From NCBI RefSeq assembly GCF_905475395.1, contig NC_058337.1, positions 134,499,960-134,563,959 on the forward strand: DNA of 64,000 nt, given 5' to 3'. Origin of the DNA: Chrysoperla carnea. Lineage: Eukaryota > Arthropoda > Insecta > Neuroptera > Chrysopidae. The position numbers were made by a program, and so were the translations under genes. This document shows, in pieces, positions 12,058 through 25,500 of the stretch. Numbering within the stretch: the first letter of the stretch is position 1; each line of letters opens with the position of its first letter. The notes under the pieces were generated by a model. That model saw only the letters and a program-made list of their open reading frames with translations. It was not told the DNA's origin and did no database searches.

Positions 12058-15000
12058 TCAAATAAGCTCTTCCAATAGATAATCCTCTTCGTAGTAAGTT
12101 TCCGATGAGCAAAAGAAGAATTCTAGTAAATTTAAAAATGGTCCACGTGAAAATGGATTTAAATATCTCCCACGCTTGTCACGTAAATATGGATAACGTT
12201 TGTAATTGAACATTTCATTTGTGGTTAAATTCATGCAAGCATGTAGAACCTAAAAATAAATTTAAATTTATAATCTTCGGGTTGTTATAATCATTAAGAA
12301 AAACGTGAGCAGTAGAGCTCCACAACTAAGGTCGTATTTTCCCCTCATTAGATGCTTCTTATTATCTAATATTGCCTATTGAAATGATATTTTATCTTTT
12401 CATGTTTTTGAACTCATGATATTTTTAAGAAGAGAATCTGAGGAGTCGACAAGCTGTCAAAAGATACTTCCTTAACGTTAACTCAATTCTCAAATAAATT
12501 TTCATTATTCTAGTTCAATTCGAGGGAGCTTTTATAATTATTAATCCATTATTTTTCTACAAAAAAAAAACGGGAAGAAGAGAGATGGGAAGTTGATGCT
12601 CCCAAAAGACACGTACTTTATACTAATTTAACCTTAAGGCAGATTTTCTTCTACAGCAGCTTCAAGTTCAATTCGGAGACGCTATCGAGAACTTCAAAGC
12701 TTTAAAAACAACGTAAAACCATTCTATTATGACACAAAAAAGAGAGAAGAAAGGCTCGAAAGTTCAAACTTCCAAAAGGCATTTGAAGAAGCTACAGAGA
12801 TGAGCAAAGCTTTATAAATTTCCGCAAAACCGTTTTTCCCTTGAATACCCCTCCAAATTGCTGAAATAAGCCCCCAATTTAATAACACAGATTTTGATTT
12901 AAACAGTACCAAAGATGCACCATTTCCAAGCACCTTTGCGCAAAAGATGCGTTGACATATCGTGCGATTTTTCAATTATCTTTGTCATGACCGTATCACA
13001 GAGGAAGCTCCCCTGCCTTTCGCTGCTTCCTCACGTTCTAGTCCAAGCCTGCCTTTCTTCAGCACTCATGTTTGGTCACGTTACGAGTTACGATTAAATG
13101 GTCGATTTTTACCCTCCTTTTCTTAAGCCAAAAATTCTTTGTATGAAAGACAAAACGTTATAATAAGGACAGATCTTGACAACAATATCCTTTTAGCCTC
13201 TTTGGTGTGAACTTCTTTGACTTCCGAATTAGTTGGGTCATTTAAACACTGTATTTAAGGTGGGCTTCAGATAAAAGTGTGAAAATAATTTTTTACAATA
13301 CTCACCGAAGTACATGTTAAAATCCATCCCAAGGCACAGAATACAAACGATTCAATTAAACCAAGTACATAAAGCATTTCGAAACCTTCGATAGCCACAC
13401 AGTACAAGGCAAAATATATCGAATACGAGCAATTAATCGCTACACTCATCACAAACAAAAAGAACCACATACGATTTCGTACACCAACACAATTATAAAT
13501 AAATGGACAATGATGATCAAAATATGATACGCAACGATTACATATTCGGCAATGTTTCGCACGTAACGGTCGTAAACATCGACAACTATGACATAATCGT
13601 GATAAAATCACATTCCGTTTTTTCCATTTATCATAGTATGGTATTTGTTTAATTGTTCGATAATATGTTTCAGAATTTAATGGAACGTATCCAGGATTTT
13701 TACGATTTGCTATTATCCAACTCAGCCACATTACAACATTCCAGAATATGAAACAATAATGGGAACCGCGTAGAATATTCCATGTGATTGGAACGCACTG
13801 TAATAAAAATTTAATTAATTTTTATTGAGTAATATACTGTCCCATCAAAAAGTGGAACTAGCTAAATGAAATATTCCAAAAAAATTTTTAAAAAAATACA
13901 GTATCGTGGTTTCCACATTTGGTATAAGGGCTAAAATAAATGGATAACTATCACGAAAAATGAAAAATATGACCTAAAATTGGTGGGTTTGAAAAAAAAG
14001 TTCATTCAAATACGATAAAATTTGGGCAAAATATTTAAAAAGATGATTTTTTGATCTGCATGACATCATAAAAATCCAAAAAATTTGTTTGTGCTCTACT
14101 ACACGCAAATTTTATCCAATTTGGGTCAATCAAGTATGTAATCCTACTAATTTTGGGTCATTCTTTTCAAATATTTGAACAAATTTATCGTATATCTTCA
14201 ATAAATATCGAAAATACGGTATCGTGGTTTCCACATTCAGTATAAAGGCTACTATAAACGCATGACTATCACGAATAATGAAAAATATGACCCAAAATTA
14301 GTGGGTTTTTAAGTTTTAAATTAAGAATTCCTAAAAAAAAAATAAAAAAATAAAAAAACAGGGAAAAGTATGATGTGTGATCAATTATACTACAGAATCG
14401 GAAATCGTCAGAAAATCCTGAGAGATAATTATTGTATCCATTCTGATTAAGCTGCGAAATGAAGTCAAAATTACATACCCTGATTAAATACATTGGATAA
14501 CCCCACAGAAGTACAGATGTTATAAATAACAATAATGGTCCTTTTGAATCACCAGCAGCTCCAAATAACAATCCCCAAATTTCAGATATTGGCGGGAACC
14601 AACGTGAACGTCTTTTCTTTTCACTCTCCAAAACTTGAACAATATCTGTATGACGGTGACTTCTTGCCAACATTAATGGCGTTTTATCATTTTTGTCCAA
14701 TGGATCCAGATCGATATTACTCTAAACAAATTAAATTTTACGTAAATTATAGTTAATTGTAAACATTTTAAAGCTTTAAAGAGTTATTTCTTAAATTGCA
14801 ACGTTTCCTCTTTATTTAAGACTTCCTCAGACTCTTAGTTATAAATTAATAAAATGTAAAAAGGGCTTAGTCAAACGCTCTTACACTTGTCCAAAGCATC
14901 TTTTACTTTATCCAAATTAAAATACCTTTTCGCATAAAATTTTAACGCATGTAACATTCCCCGATAAACATGCCAAATGTAAAGGTGTTGATCCAAAATG

Positions 15001-18000
15001 GTCAGCTTTTTGCAGATTAACTCCCGAATACATCAAAAGACGTATCAAATCAGCATGACCTTTATATGCAGCCCAATGTAAGGCCGTATCTCCATTAATA
15101 TCCACAAGATGATTTAACGCTCCCATGCCTAATAAAAATGCCGCAGTAGCTGTTCGACCAAACATACATGCGGTCATTAAAGGTGTTAATCCTTTAAAAT
15201 CAGCAGCATTCACAGCAACTCCGGCTTGTAAAAGTATTTGCACTATTGCTGCATGTCCCTTTCTAAAACCAAATACATAACGTAAAATAAATTAGAAAAT
15301 GGAATTGGATCTAAAATATATAAATTAGTCCGATTTGTACCAACCTGCAAGCCCAATGTATGGGCCTTGGTCCTTGTGTACCCAAACATGATAAATCAAT
15401 TGGAGCTTGATGTTCAACCAAGTACCGCATTATTTCTACGTGCCCGTCCAATGCAGCCCAATGGGCTGGAGTGTAACCCCATTCGTCACGAGCTCGTAAT
15501 ATTTGCGATCCAAGTTTTTCAATAAGTGATTCAACTTCGACCACATCACTGTAATATAAGGTATTATTAATTAACAAGCCTTATCAAATTAAAAAAAAGG
15601 AGAGGCAGTCAAAGGGTTTGCCGACAGAAGTGAAAACTTAAAACTTAGCAATACCTGTGTTTTTTTGAATTTTTAATTTAATTATTGATAAATTTTAAGT
15701 AGTCTGGTGGTCTAAATTGGAACTACTGAAAAAGCGGCCCACTTCCTGTTTAATACTACAAATTTTTATTGTAGTATTAGGGGGGGGGGGAGGTTTAACT
15801 GATTTGAATTTGAATATTTTTATTGGCCGTAAATAATGGTAAGTACAAGGATTGCCATCTGGTAGTCGAAATGGTAACTACTGAATTCTTTAATTTTTTT
15901 ATCTCCGAGAAATATTTCTGGCGAAAGACTGAAGAAACGACTTTTTTTTCTATAAAAAGTGCATGTAGTGTGCTGTGCTGCATTTTTTATTTACTTTTTC
16001 TATGATTCTGTCATATATTTTTGTACAAAACCATTTTTTAATCTTTTTTATTATATATGGATATTTAATTTTAATTATGATGAAAATTTTAAGGCCAACA
16101 TTATTCAAATTCAATAGATATATTTTAAACAAAGGGAATAAATCATCTAGTTGGAACGAGACGAAAACACTATTATGGGATTACATATATTATGGTGTCA
16201 AGGACATAAGTCAAAAATGGCAGGAGCGACAAGAAGCATTTGAAAATGAATATTTTTGGAAAAAAGTATATACATACATTCATATATAATATTTATTCAG
16301 GTTAAAAATATAAATTTTATACGTTAAACATAAATGTCTAGCTTGGGCTACGAGGTTTTGGAGGTAGCTTGAGATATTGCACCAACGGGAGTATTTTAAA
16401 CGACGATATATTTGAAATAGGGATCGTTCCTTATTTTCACTAAATTTAGGTTTTATTCTAATGAATACATTTGTCATAGATTTTCAACCAAAATTTTTAG
16501 TATTTCTTAATATCAGTTCCACATTTTTAAATTACATTCAAATAAGGCTGATCAGAACAAATAATTAAAAGATCATTAAAATTTTTTACGGACTTTCATA
16601 AAGATTCAAAAAAGCATACCACTTTTTCTATCGTGGGTTGTTGTTATATCGAAATGATCTCTGTTTCTAAAAGATGAAAAACAGATATCTGTTCGTAAAT
16701 TCAATCCAACATGTTGGCCAGTATCAGCCTGACAAGACGTCAGTTGATCGGTTTTTAAAATGTGCAACTATAGAAACCTTTTTTTTACAACTTTATTCTG
16801 TCATATTCTTTTACAAAACGTTTTATTTTAAACTTTATTTTTTTAAAGAATATTTTATTGTAATTATGATTAATATTACCGAAACGACATTATTAAAATT
16901 AAATAGTTGTGTTTTAAATAAATTGCATATTTGGAACTCTACATTATTATGGAATGAGTTGCAATTTACCGTCCGGAACTTTTGTGAAGAATGGAAGGAA
17001 CGTGATAAAGGATTTGAAAATGCAATATTTTGGAAAGAAGTATATGTAACTGTGTTACAAAGATAGCTCAATTTTTTTCAGCTAGATGGAACTCTAGTTT
17101 TACGCTCAAAGCCAGCGTCAAGCGTCATCATTAGATTACACTTTTAAAACTAAACGTTAAATTGATGGACATTCGGCAACCATAAATAACTTCTTCCCTC
17201 GGAATTTTCGGTGCTTTTCGGAATCCCTTTCCTAGAATTTCATTGTAAAATCTGTAGATATTAATCATCCTTTATTTTTTATACCATGTATATAGGAAAT
17301 ATTCATAGTATATTAAGTTTATTATACCATGTATATAGGAAAAATACATAGTATATTAAGTTTAGTCCCAAGTTTGTAACGCTTAAAAATATTGATGCTA
17401 TGAACAAAATTTTGGTAAAAGTGTTCATAAAATCACCTAATTAGTTCATTTCCGGTTGTCTGTCTATCGTCTGTCGTCTGTCCGTCTGTCCGTCTGTCAT
17501 CACGATTACTCAAAAACGAAAAGAGATATCAAGCTGAAATTTTTATAGCGTGAGGACGTAAAAAGTGAGATCCATTCCGTAGGACCCATTTTGTAAACCG
17601 TTAGAGATAGAACAAAAGTTTAAATGTGAAAAATGTTTCTTATAAAAAAATAAACAACTTTTGTTTGAAACATTTTTTCGTAAACATAACTGAGAGCGCA
17701 AAATTAAGCGCAATTCGTATAGTATGTATTATATGGAAATATCAGTTATATATGTGTGACATATATGTATGCGTGATGTGACAGAGTAATCAACACTGTC
17801 TATACATGGTATTTCAACAATTAACTCAGTCAATTGTTTTTTTTCACTTGTTTTATTGTTGAATATTGTTTCCCAAAAATATCTCCCTTCTTTTATCTGA
17901 ATTTATTAAGTTTTATGAAAAATGTGATATTTTGTTTTAAATTATAGAACAAAGAGCTACTACAAAAACTAAAAGAAAAATTAGAAAATAAATTAAAAGA

Positions 18001-18287
18001 AGCCGATGATCATTTAGATAAAATAAATCGCAAGAAAAAAGAATTAGAAACTGAAATTAATGAAGAAGAAAAAAATAATGGCAAAAAATAAAATAAAAAT
18101 CCCACATATTAAAATGGATTAGTCATAAAATAATGAAATTAGTTTGTATTTACCCAGTTTTGACCACATCGAAAATTGTTCGTAACCCTTTTTCATTGTA
18201 CACATCATTTGTGTCTCCATAAGAGACACTATTCGTATCTTTGGCATCATTCACTGTTGGGGCTGAATGGTCTGCATCGGCTACCAT
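12058..18287 (-). CDS. Patsas: Ankyrin-repeat DHHC palmitoyltransferase, Patsas-like
   Basis: Six minus-strand exons: 18287-18154, 15548-15345, 15262-14926, 14721-14479, 13797-13306 and 12249-12058. All have GT-AG borders and matching phases, giving 533 codons. Residues ~70-260 hold about six ankyrin repeats (for example WGYTPAHWAALDGH, NGDTALHWAAYKGH). Membrane segments follow (GPLLLFITSVLLWGYPMYL and YCFIFWNVVMWLSWIIA). Then comes the Cys-rich DHHC domain, with RLCHSCRCLRPLRAKHC and D400-H401-H402-C403, where Cys403 is the expected acyl-carrying residue. The family TTxE motif is TTNE at ~479-482. Such enzymes attach palmitate to cysteines of membrane-associated proteins, usually at the Golgi. 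The Cys-rich domain (AKHCRICNRCVSYFDHHCPF) fits insect Patsas better than HIP14/ZDHHC17. The start at 18287 is the first ATG of its exon. The frame stays open upstream to an acceptor at 18390/18391, so a longer N-terminus or an extra 5' exon is possible. Confidence 0.9.
12250..13305. other. Last intron of the DHHC gene
   Basis: 1.06-kb intron with no recognisable element. The open frames around 12727-13097 lie on both strands and resemble no family I know. Confidence 0.6.
13840..14320. repeat. Dispersed repeat in a DHHC intron, related to the 36.2-37.4 kb array
   Basis: The block GGTATCGTGGTTTCCACATT appears near 13903 and, nearly identical, near 14218, followed both times by similar text, so the spacing is ~315 bp. 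Between them are phrases such as AATCCAAAAAATTT, TTATCCAATTTGG and CAAGTATGTAAT that also occur in the ~314-bp tandem array at 36220-37400. Non-coding repeat of the same family. Confidence 0.65.
15700..15890. repeat. Fragment of a dispersed repeat shared with 20770-21060
   Basis: TGGTCTAAATTGGAACTACT, a CACTTCCTG segment and TGGTAAGTACAAGG have close matches, partly inverted, in the PSMD1 intron at 20770-21060, including CAGTAGTTCCAGTTTAAACT and AGGAAGTGGGCTGG. Also contains a G10 run. Non-coding. Confidence 0.5.
16077..16265 (+). other. Duplicated alternative first coding exon (copy A) of the nested gene
   Basis: An open segment of 63 codons starts MMKILRPTLFKFN and ends ENEYFWKK directly before a GTATAT donor. 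It is a diverged tandem copy of 16866-17039. Both have Leu-Lys-rich starts, LLW, a QKWQER/EEWKER block, AFEN/GFEN, and end FWKK or FWKE at the same phase-0 donor. No own second exon follows before copy B. It could be spliced to 17948 as a mutually exclusive exon giving 110 aa, or it could be a relic. Non-coding upstream similarity (TTCTGTCATAT) shows the duplication began before the ATG. Confidence 0.45.
16866..18091 (+). CDS. Candidate small coiled-coil protein nested in the DHHC gene intron
   Basis: Exon 16866-17039 (58 codons, starting MINITETTLLKLN) ends at a GAA|GTATAT donor. Exon 17948-18091, after an ATTATAG acceptor, continues in phase 0 as NKELLQKLKEKLENKL and stops at TAA, giving 105 aa. 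The second exon is a charged amphipathic helix with heptad-like Leu/Ile spacing, very probably a coiled coil, and an acidic-basic tail. AATAAA-like sequence follows the stop at once. The gene lies on the opposite strand to its host and ends 62 bp from the host exon at 18154. The intron carries a dispersed repeat (17279-17853). I do not recognise the family. An additional 5' exon is possible. Conservation of protein pattern between the two first-exon copies supports coding, but transcripts are needed. Confidence 0.5.
17279..17853 (+). repeat. Dispersed ~550-bp repeat, copy 2
   Basis: Same family as 7607-8145. Begins with two tandem versions of the ATACCATGTATATAGGAAA hairpin-like head and ends near TTTTTCACTTG. 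It sits in the intron of the nested coiled-coil gene. Confidence 0.85.
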
Positions 18288-19571
18288 GTTGCAAGAAGCC
18301 TGAACTGGTAGTTCCCATACACTTCGGGCTGCGCCCGGACTTGGATATACTTTACACTGCAACGTTCTGACTGATTTTATTATACCTCGCCTACAATAAT
18401 TATATGTTATTATTATTATTTTTTTAAACAATTATTTCCTGTTTTTGTTTTCTTGTTTTTAAATATTTATTTTGTCGCCTCTTATTTTAGTAATAAAATT
18501 CTCAAGACATGCGTTCTAAGAAATTATTGATTGCTATAATTATACAATGTAGTTCATTTAAATTGAAACAACCTAGTTTTATAAGTAAAAACATTCCCTT
18601 TAAAAGCACAAGCTTTTATTGTAGATTGTACTAAAAAGTAAAAAATATTTTCTAGCTCAACATTTTTTGGAACCTTAAATGTTATTTTTATTTTGAAACT
18701 CGACTTCAGGTCCCACAGTTCCTGTTAGTTCCTACAGTAATAACTTGAAAACTTTCCGCTTTATTACGAGTACTGGGTTGTCCAAGAAATCCTCGACAAG
18801 AAGCTTACCACTTGGCAGGATGGCAACTTACAATTCTTAATCGATCGAGTAATCAAGTTTGGTCAATTTGGGTACCCTGGACATTTAAAAATTCTTTAGA
18901 AAAGAAGATGGACTTCACAGATGGGCTGTGTTCCATCCTTTTAAGAACTGCGATGCCACTGGCAGGCAGACAGACACACACACATGTAGCGGTCAAACTT
19001 AGCCCTCTTTTTGATTCGGGGGTTAAAAATAGAACATTATAAAATTGCATTTTGTTAAAATATATTCTCTTCAGGACACGCAATAAAAATATTTAGCTAG
19101 ATTATGAAATTATTATTAATTAGCTAGACCGGTATCGATTGCTTTGGCAATCCTTCCTATTTTAGAAATAACGAAATAGTTATCAAGGCATGAATTTTGA
19201 ATTATAAATATTGCTATTTTAAGTATATTAACCGAAATTATAAATATATTATGTCAAAATGGAATGAAAATAATGAAAAATTGAATGTTTTTTAGTTTTT
19301 TAAACGATTTTTTAAACATATGCATCGAATTTCAAAGAAAAATATACTCACATAAATAAAAATCGATTAATAATTTAATTTTCAAAAAAACCGCGATTTT
19401 ATTATTATACTTAGTATGATTTTTTAGTTCCAATTATGACCACAGCACTGATTGTTTCATGATTTGTCATATATTCATTATTACAAAAGTTTACAGTGTA
19501 AAAGAAAAGTGTATTTTGTTTTAATTCTATAAAGGAAAATTTGGAAATTGTTTCAGTAAAAATTAGAAAAG
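18288..19571. promoter_or_regulatory. Divergent intergenic region between the DHHC gene and PSMD1
   Basis: The two genes start head-to-head about 1.28 kb apart, so both promoters must lie here unless there are distant 5' exons. A possible DHHC 5' exon portion (18288-18390, relatively GC-rich) has an acceptor at its 5' edge. I see no decisive TATA box or initiator. An AC/CA-rich short repeat lies near 18970-18985. Confidence 0.45.
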
Positions 19572-22500
19572 ATGAATATTACATCAGCCGGTAAGTAATT
19601 TTTTCATAAAATTTTAACAATTTTATTTCTTACTTTATTTGAGAAAAACTTGTTACACCTGTATTGCAAGTCATCAAATTTTCAATGTTGAAAATTAGAT
19701 TTTCTCTGATATTGCATTACAATTTATGAAAATCATAAGCTAAAGTGATTTAAATTATTCCATAATTGCGATTTTTCATTCTTAATATTCATTTTAATTT
19801 TATTTCAATAAATTTCTAGATTTTCTAACCTCACTTTTTTTTGTCTTAGGGTAGACTATAAACAATCAGTTTCTTGCCCTAGAATTAAGTTTTATCGACG
19901 TTTTAATTGATATTTACTTACTTATAAATTAAATCAATTTAAGATTTTTGAGAGTTATTTCTCTTAAAAGCTTCTTCAATAATTTTCAGCCGGGGTCATT
20001 TCCTTATTGGAAGAACCAATGCCAGAAGTCAAATATTTTGCTCTTAAGAAGTTAGATGCAATTGTTGATGAATTTTGGCCTGAAATTTCAGAAGCTATTG
20101 AAAAAATGTAAGTATATCTGATACTAAAGTGGTCTAGACTATGTTAGAATTATATTAAATTATATTTTATCGCATTTAGTGAAATTTTACATGAAGATAA
20201 AGTCTTTCAACAACATCAATTAGCAGCCCTTGTTGCCAGCAAAGTATATTATCATTTAGGGGCATTTGAGGAGTCTTTAACATATGCTTTAGGTGCAGGA
20301 GATCTTTTTGATGTTAATGCTAGATCAGAATACATCGATACGACTATTGGTAAATTTTAACTTTATTTTTTTGATTTTGCACACTTTTTTAATTAAAATC
20401 GATCTAGCTACGCCTTTATGAAATTTTCAAAAACAAAATAACTCTTTTTTGCATTTTTCTTCAATACTTTTGGAGCCTTTGTCTAACACGAACGTTTGTA
20501 TCGAAAACAGTGGGAATATGAATCAGTTTTTCTTCGGGAACTTTTTTGGACAAATGCGCATTAATGTGCTAGAAGAAGATCAAAATTTGTAATTTTATAT
20601 AATTAGATGACCCGGGGAAATTTGTACCGCCTAACAGTCGCCATGTTCGCTAGAAAATTTCAACTTTAAAAACAAAAACTACCGAGCTCTGGCCTTCACT
20701 TCCCATGCCCTCACCGGTTTCCCCTTTGGTTTCTTTTTAATGGGCTCTAATTGTTTTGGAGCGGAATTCCAAATTTGTTAACGACGCAGCATTCTATTGA
20801 TAACTGGTAATTGGAACCTGCCAACTGGCGATAGTAATTCGTACTGATAAAAAGAGGGATTGAACCCGTTTTCTGTAGTTCCAATTTAGACTATCAGATA
20901 GTAATACTTGTACCTACCATTTTTAAATGCCAATCAAAATATTCAAATCAAATGAATCCCGTTAACTGGCGATTAAAAATTGTACTCATTAAGACAGGAA
21001 GTGGGCTGGTTTTTCAGTAGTTCCAGTTTAAACTACCAGGTTACTTTCCCTTTACCAATGGGCGAAATAATTTTGAAAATCGGTTAGGTAGTGGATTAAA
21101 AAATGACGGATTTTCATACAAACTTACATTTTTCCCTGCCGGAAGGGGGGGGGGGGCGCATTATCATGACGCATCCAACAATTAAGAGACCATTGAAATC
21201 GGTTCAGCCGTTTTTGAGTTATGAATGGTCTAACTAACCCGATTTTGTTTTATATATTAAGATATGCCTTTTTTTGGAAATAAGTATTTCCAAAAGTAAA
21301 ACAAATACAAAATAGCGCATGTGTGGGAAGGGGAAGGGAAAAGCTTCTTGAGCCTTTATTTCCGGAAAGCATTTGGCATACGAAGTCGATTTTTTTTTAA
21401 AGAGGTCTGCATAAAATAATTCAGTGTGTTTTTTTATGTTTTTTATTTAAATTTGATTATATTTGCAGCAAAATGTATCGATTACTACACTCAACAAAGA
21501 ATCGCATTAGCCGATGGAAATTTAAATGCAAAACAAATTGATCCACGTTTGGAAGCAATCGTAAATCGTATGTTCCAAAGATGTTTAGATGATGGTCAAT
21601 ATCGTCAAGCATTAGGTTTGGCATTAGAAACAAGACGTATGGATATTTTTGAGAGTGCAATTAAACAGGCTGACGATGTAATTGGAATGCTTTCATACGC
21701 ATTTCAAGTTGCAATGAGCTTAATACAAAATCGAGCTTTTAGAAATATTGTTTTACGATCGTTAGTTGAATTATATAAGGGATTAGCAACGGCCGATTAT
21801 GTTAATATGTGTCAGTGTTTAATCTTTTTGGATGATCCAATCTCTGTTGCTGAAATTTTGGATAAACTCATTAATGGTCCTGAGGTGAGTACATTCAAAT
21901 TTTAATACACTTTTTACAGAAAACTGCAAAATTTTAAGTTGTGAACCACAAGTGAAATTTACAAAATTTTAAAGAAACCTTGCGGTTTTTTCCTTACAGC
22001 TTTCTCCAAACGGAACCGATTTTCTTGAAACATAGTTAAGAACACTCTCCATTTAATAGGGAATATTCATGAAATTTAAATTTGGTTCAAATATTTTTCT
22101 TCCGGAACTTTAATGCAGGGTTCGAAAATATCCGATATTTATTATAAATATCAAAATATCGGATATTTTTTATATATATCCGATATATATCCGATATATA
22201 TCAAAATTTTAATATTTAAAAAAAACTAAAATGTTTTAAAGGTGTTATTTATTTAGGCACTTCAAATCAGACAAATGAAACCAAAACATAAAATATTCTT
22301 CTAGATCAGGCAAAATCAATTAAAAATAATAAAATTTTTATAAATAAAAATCGACTTTAAAACAAAAAACAATTTTATAAATTGTTGTCAGTTAATGGTC
22401 ATACCTACACTTAGGCAACAAAACAATAAACATTACAAATAATTACTCTAGAGTATAATCAGTCTTTTAATTATCAAATCAGTTATCAGTCATTCGTAAT

Positions 22501-25500
22501 AAACTGTTAATTATCAAATTAAAAAAAAAAATGTAGTTTCATAATTGTGCTTGGTTTGACTGCAAGGAAGATAAAGCTAGATCATCTTCCGATTCTGAAT
22601 TTTACTTAAACTTACTCTTTAGTTACGAACTTTTTCTGACACGACACGATTTGAGCTTAGTATTAGTAGGTTTTAACTCTACTCCAATGCCATCAAAATT
22701 TGGGAAGTAGAAATACGGTAACAAACGTCAAAAATTACTAAATAATATTAAATTTTTTAAAATCATTTTTGTATTGATATATATCATAAAAATTCACGTG
22801 ATATATATCGGATATATATCATGATATATATCCATTGATATATATCCTCGAACCCTGCTTTAATGACTGGACATTTCAACTAAACCATTATTTTAGTAAT
22901 TAATATCTTTTTAACTATTTAAAATTAATTAATAAAAGTACAAATTCAGTGCGGGCATTTAAAACTTTCTAAAACGGAAATTCAAATTTTTATACGGACG
23001 TGACATCAAAGTACGGGTTTGTCAAATTTGTTGACATACTGTGTGATATTAATTACTTACATTTTATATGGTATTTCATTAAATTATACAATTCTACGGC
23101 TTTTTATTAGAAAACTTAATAATAACGAGTGTAAATTCTGTGTTGTAAATTCATTTTTTTAAAGTGTAAATTATACATTGAACTGTCACCAATTGACAGA
23201 TCGCGTACTTATACGTCATCAACAGAGAGCGCCAAAAAACTGCGTTTAAATATCTCAAAATTATTATGTATTTTAAATATTTTTTTACACTTAAATACAA
23301 CATTTTTAAGCAGTATTTATATTTTTTACTTTGCTATAACGGTGTAAACAATGAATTAAAAATATAAAAAAAATACATGAATATTCCCTATTATTAATAA
23401 AAGCTTTTGTATATTCTTTTCTAGGAGAATGAATTAATGGCATATCAAATCGCATTCGATTTATACGATTCAGCAACGCAACAATTTCTTGGGCGTGTAT
23501 TACAAGCCTTACGTGCTACAGCACCTGCACCAGCTGCTTTAACTGTTGGTAAAGTTGAAAATAAAGAACCTGCAACAACAGCAGCAGCAACAACAACTGA
23601 GGGTAGTGAAAAACCAGCTGTAAAAGAGGATAAACCAACAGAACGTGATTTAGATAGTTTAAACGATGAAGAAAAAGAACATCAACAGAAAATTGAAAAA
23701 TTATTAAATATTTTATCTGGATCCATTTCAATTGAATTACATTTACAATTTTTAATTCGATCAAATCATACAGATATGTTAATTTTAAAGAATACAAAAG
23801 ATTCGATTCGAGTATCAATTTGTCATACGGCAACGGTTATTGCGAACGCTTTCATGCATAGTGGTACGACTAGTGATCAATTTTTACGGTGAGTATATTT
23901 TTGAAATTAATTTTTAGTCCCAAAAGCGTGCCATATAACTTAAAATTCAGACTTTTGATTGCCTTTGGAGACATAAATATGAAACTACAACATTTCATTT
24001 CATGTCTATATCTTTTGTATTTTTTTTGTAAAGTTTACCACCATTTTAGTTACATTTTAACCTAGTAGAGGCTCGCTTCGCTCGCCTGCTGATAATTTTT
24101 TTTTTTTTCATTTTGTTTCAGTGATAATTTGGAATGGCTTTCACGTGCAACAAATTGGGCTAAATTAACAGCAACAGCATCTTTAGGTGTGATTCATCGT
24201 GGTCATGAAACACAAGCTTTAGCATTAATGCAAAGTTATTTACCCAAAGAAGTTGGTCCAAGTTCTGGATATTCTGAAGGTGGTGGTTTATACGCATTAG
24301 GTTTAATTCATGCTAATCATGGTGCAAATATTATTGATTATTTATTGGGTCAATTGAAGGATGCCCAAAATGAGGTAATGATAAAACTTTTCTAAAAAAA
24401 AAAATAGATGAAATTATTAAAATAAATACTTAAAGCTAAATTGATTTCTGTTACAGATGGTTCGTCATGGTGGATGTCTAGGTCTTGGTCTAGCTGCAAT
24501 GGGTACTCATCGTCAGGACGTGTATGAACAGTTGAAATTTAATTTGTATCAAGATGATGCAGCAACAGGTGAAGCGGCTGGTATTGCGATGGGAATGGTT
24601 ATGTTAGGATCCAAAAATGCTGCATCCATTGAAGATATGGTTGCGGTAAGTTTTAAAGTTTTACTACGATTAACTTTTGAGAGCGGTTCAAAAAAATTGT
24701 TTGAATGATAGGATACTGTAATTTTTCGCACAACAAATGTTCTTTTTTATTGATTTTTTTTTCTCATTAAAACGACTCCTTCAGAGGTTTGTTTCTTGAC
24801 TAAAAGTTCACATAATCAACAATACATGGCGCTTATTTTTCTCACTGAATTAGCCTTTTACCTGGTAAGGTTAAAAAAAGATCCTCTAGATAGCAGGATA
24901 TATTTGTACCCCCCTAGTGTTGCCATTTATCGGATCTTTTTTTAATCTTCCCAGGAAAAAGGCTAATTAAAGCATTATATTTTTTAAATAATACTAATAA
25001 AAATTTTTAACTAACTACATAAGACAAATTATAAACATTATCATATTATCATTAAATCCGGATATATATTAATAATTTCGCTAGATGGCGACGCTAGGGG
25101 GGGAGGTACAAATATATCCTGCCATCTAGAGGATTTATTTTTAATCTTCCCAGGAAAAAGGCTAATTGTTTCTAAATAAAGGATGAAATAATTAATTTAT
25201 CTTTGTAAATTATGCTTCCAATTAAAGTATATTTTTATTTGCAGTACGCACAAGAAAGTCAACATGAAAAAATTTTACGTGGTTTGGCTGTTGGTATCGC
25301 TTTTACAATGTATGGTCGATTAGAGGAAGCTGATCCATTGGTTGAACAATTATGTCGTGATAAAGATCCAATTTTACGTCGTTCTGGCATGTATACATTG
25401 GCTATGGCATACTGTGGGACTGGGAATAATCAAGCTATTCGAAAATTACTTCATGTTGCTGTAAGTACTTTTAAAATATGTATTTATCAAATCTTTCAAT

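Noticed and set aside
12727-13097. Possible gene on either strand in the DHHC last intron
   Set aside because: Short overlapping frames without motifs; the flanking DHHC exons splice cleanly across them.
23516-23833. 105-codon minus-strand frame
   Set aside because: Mirror of PSMD1 exon 5; Leu-rich because of the Gln/Ala/Thr-rich codons on the coding strand.
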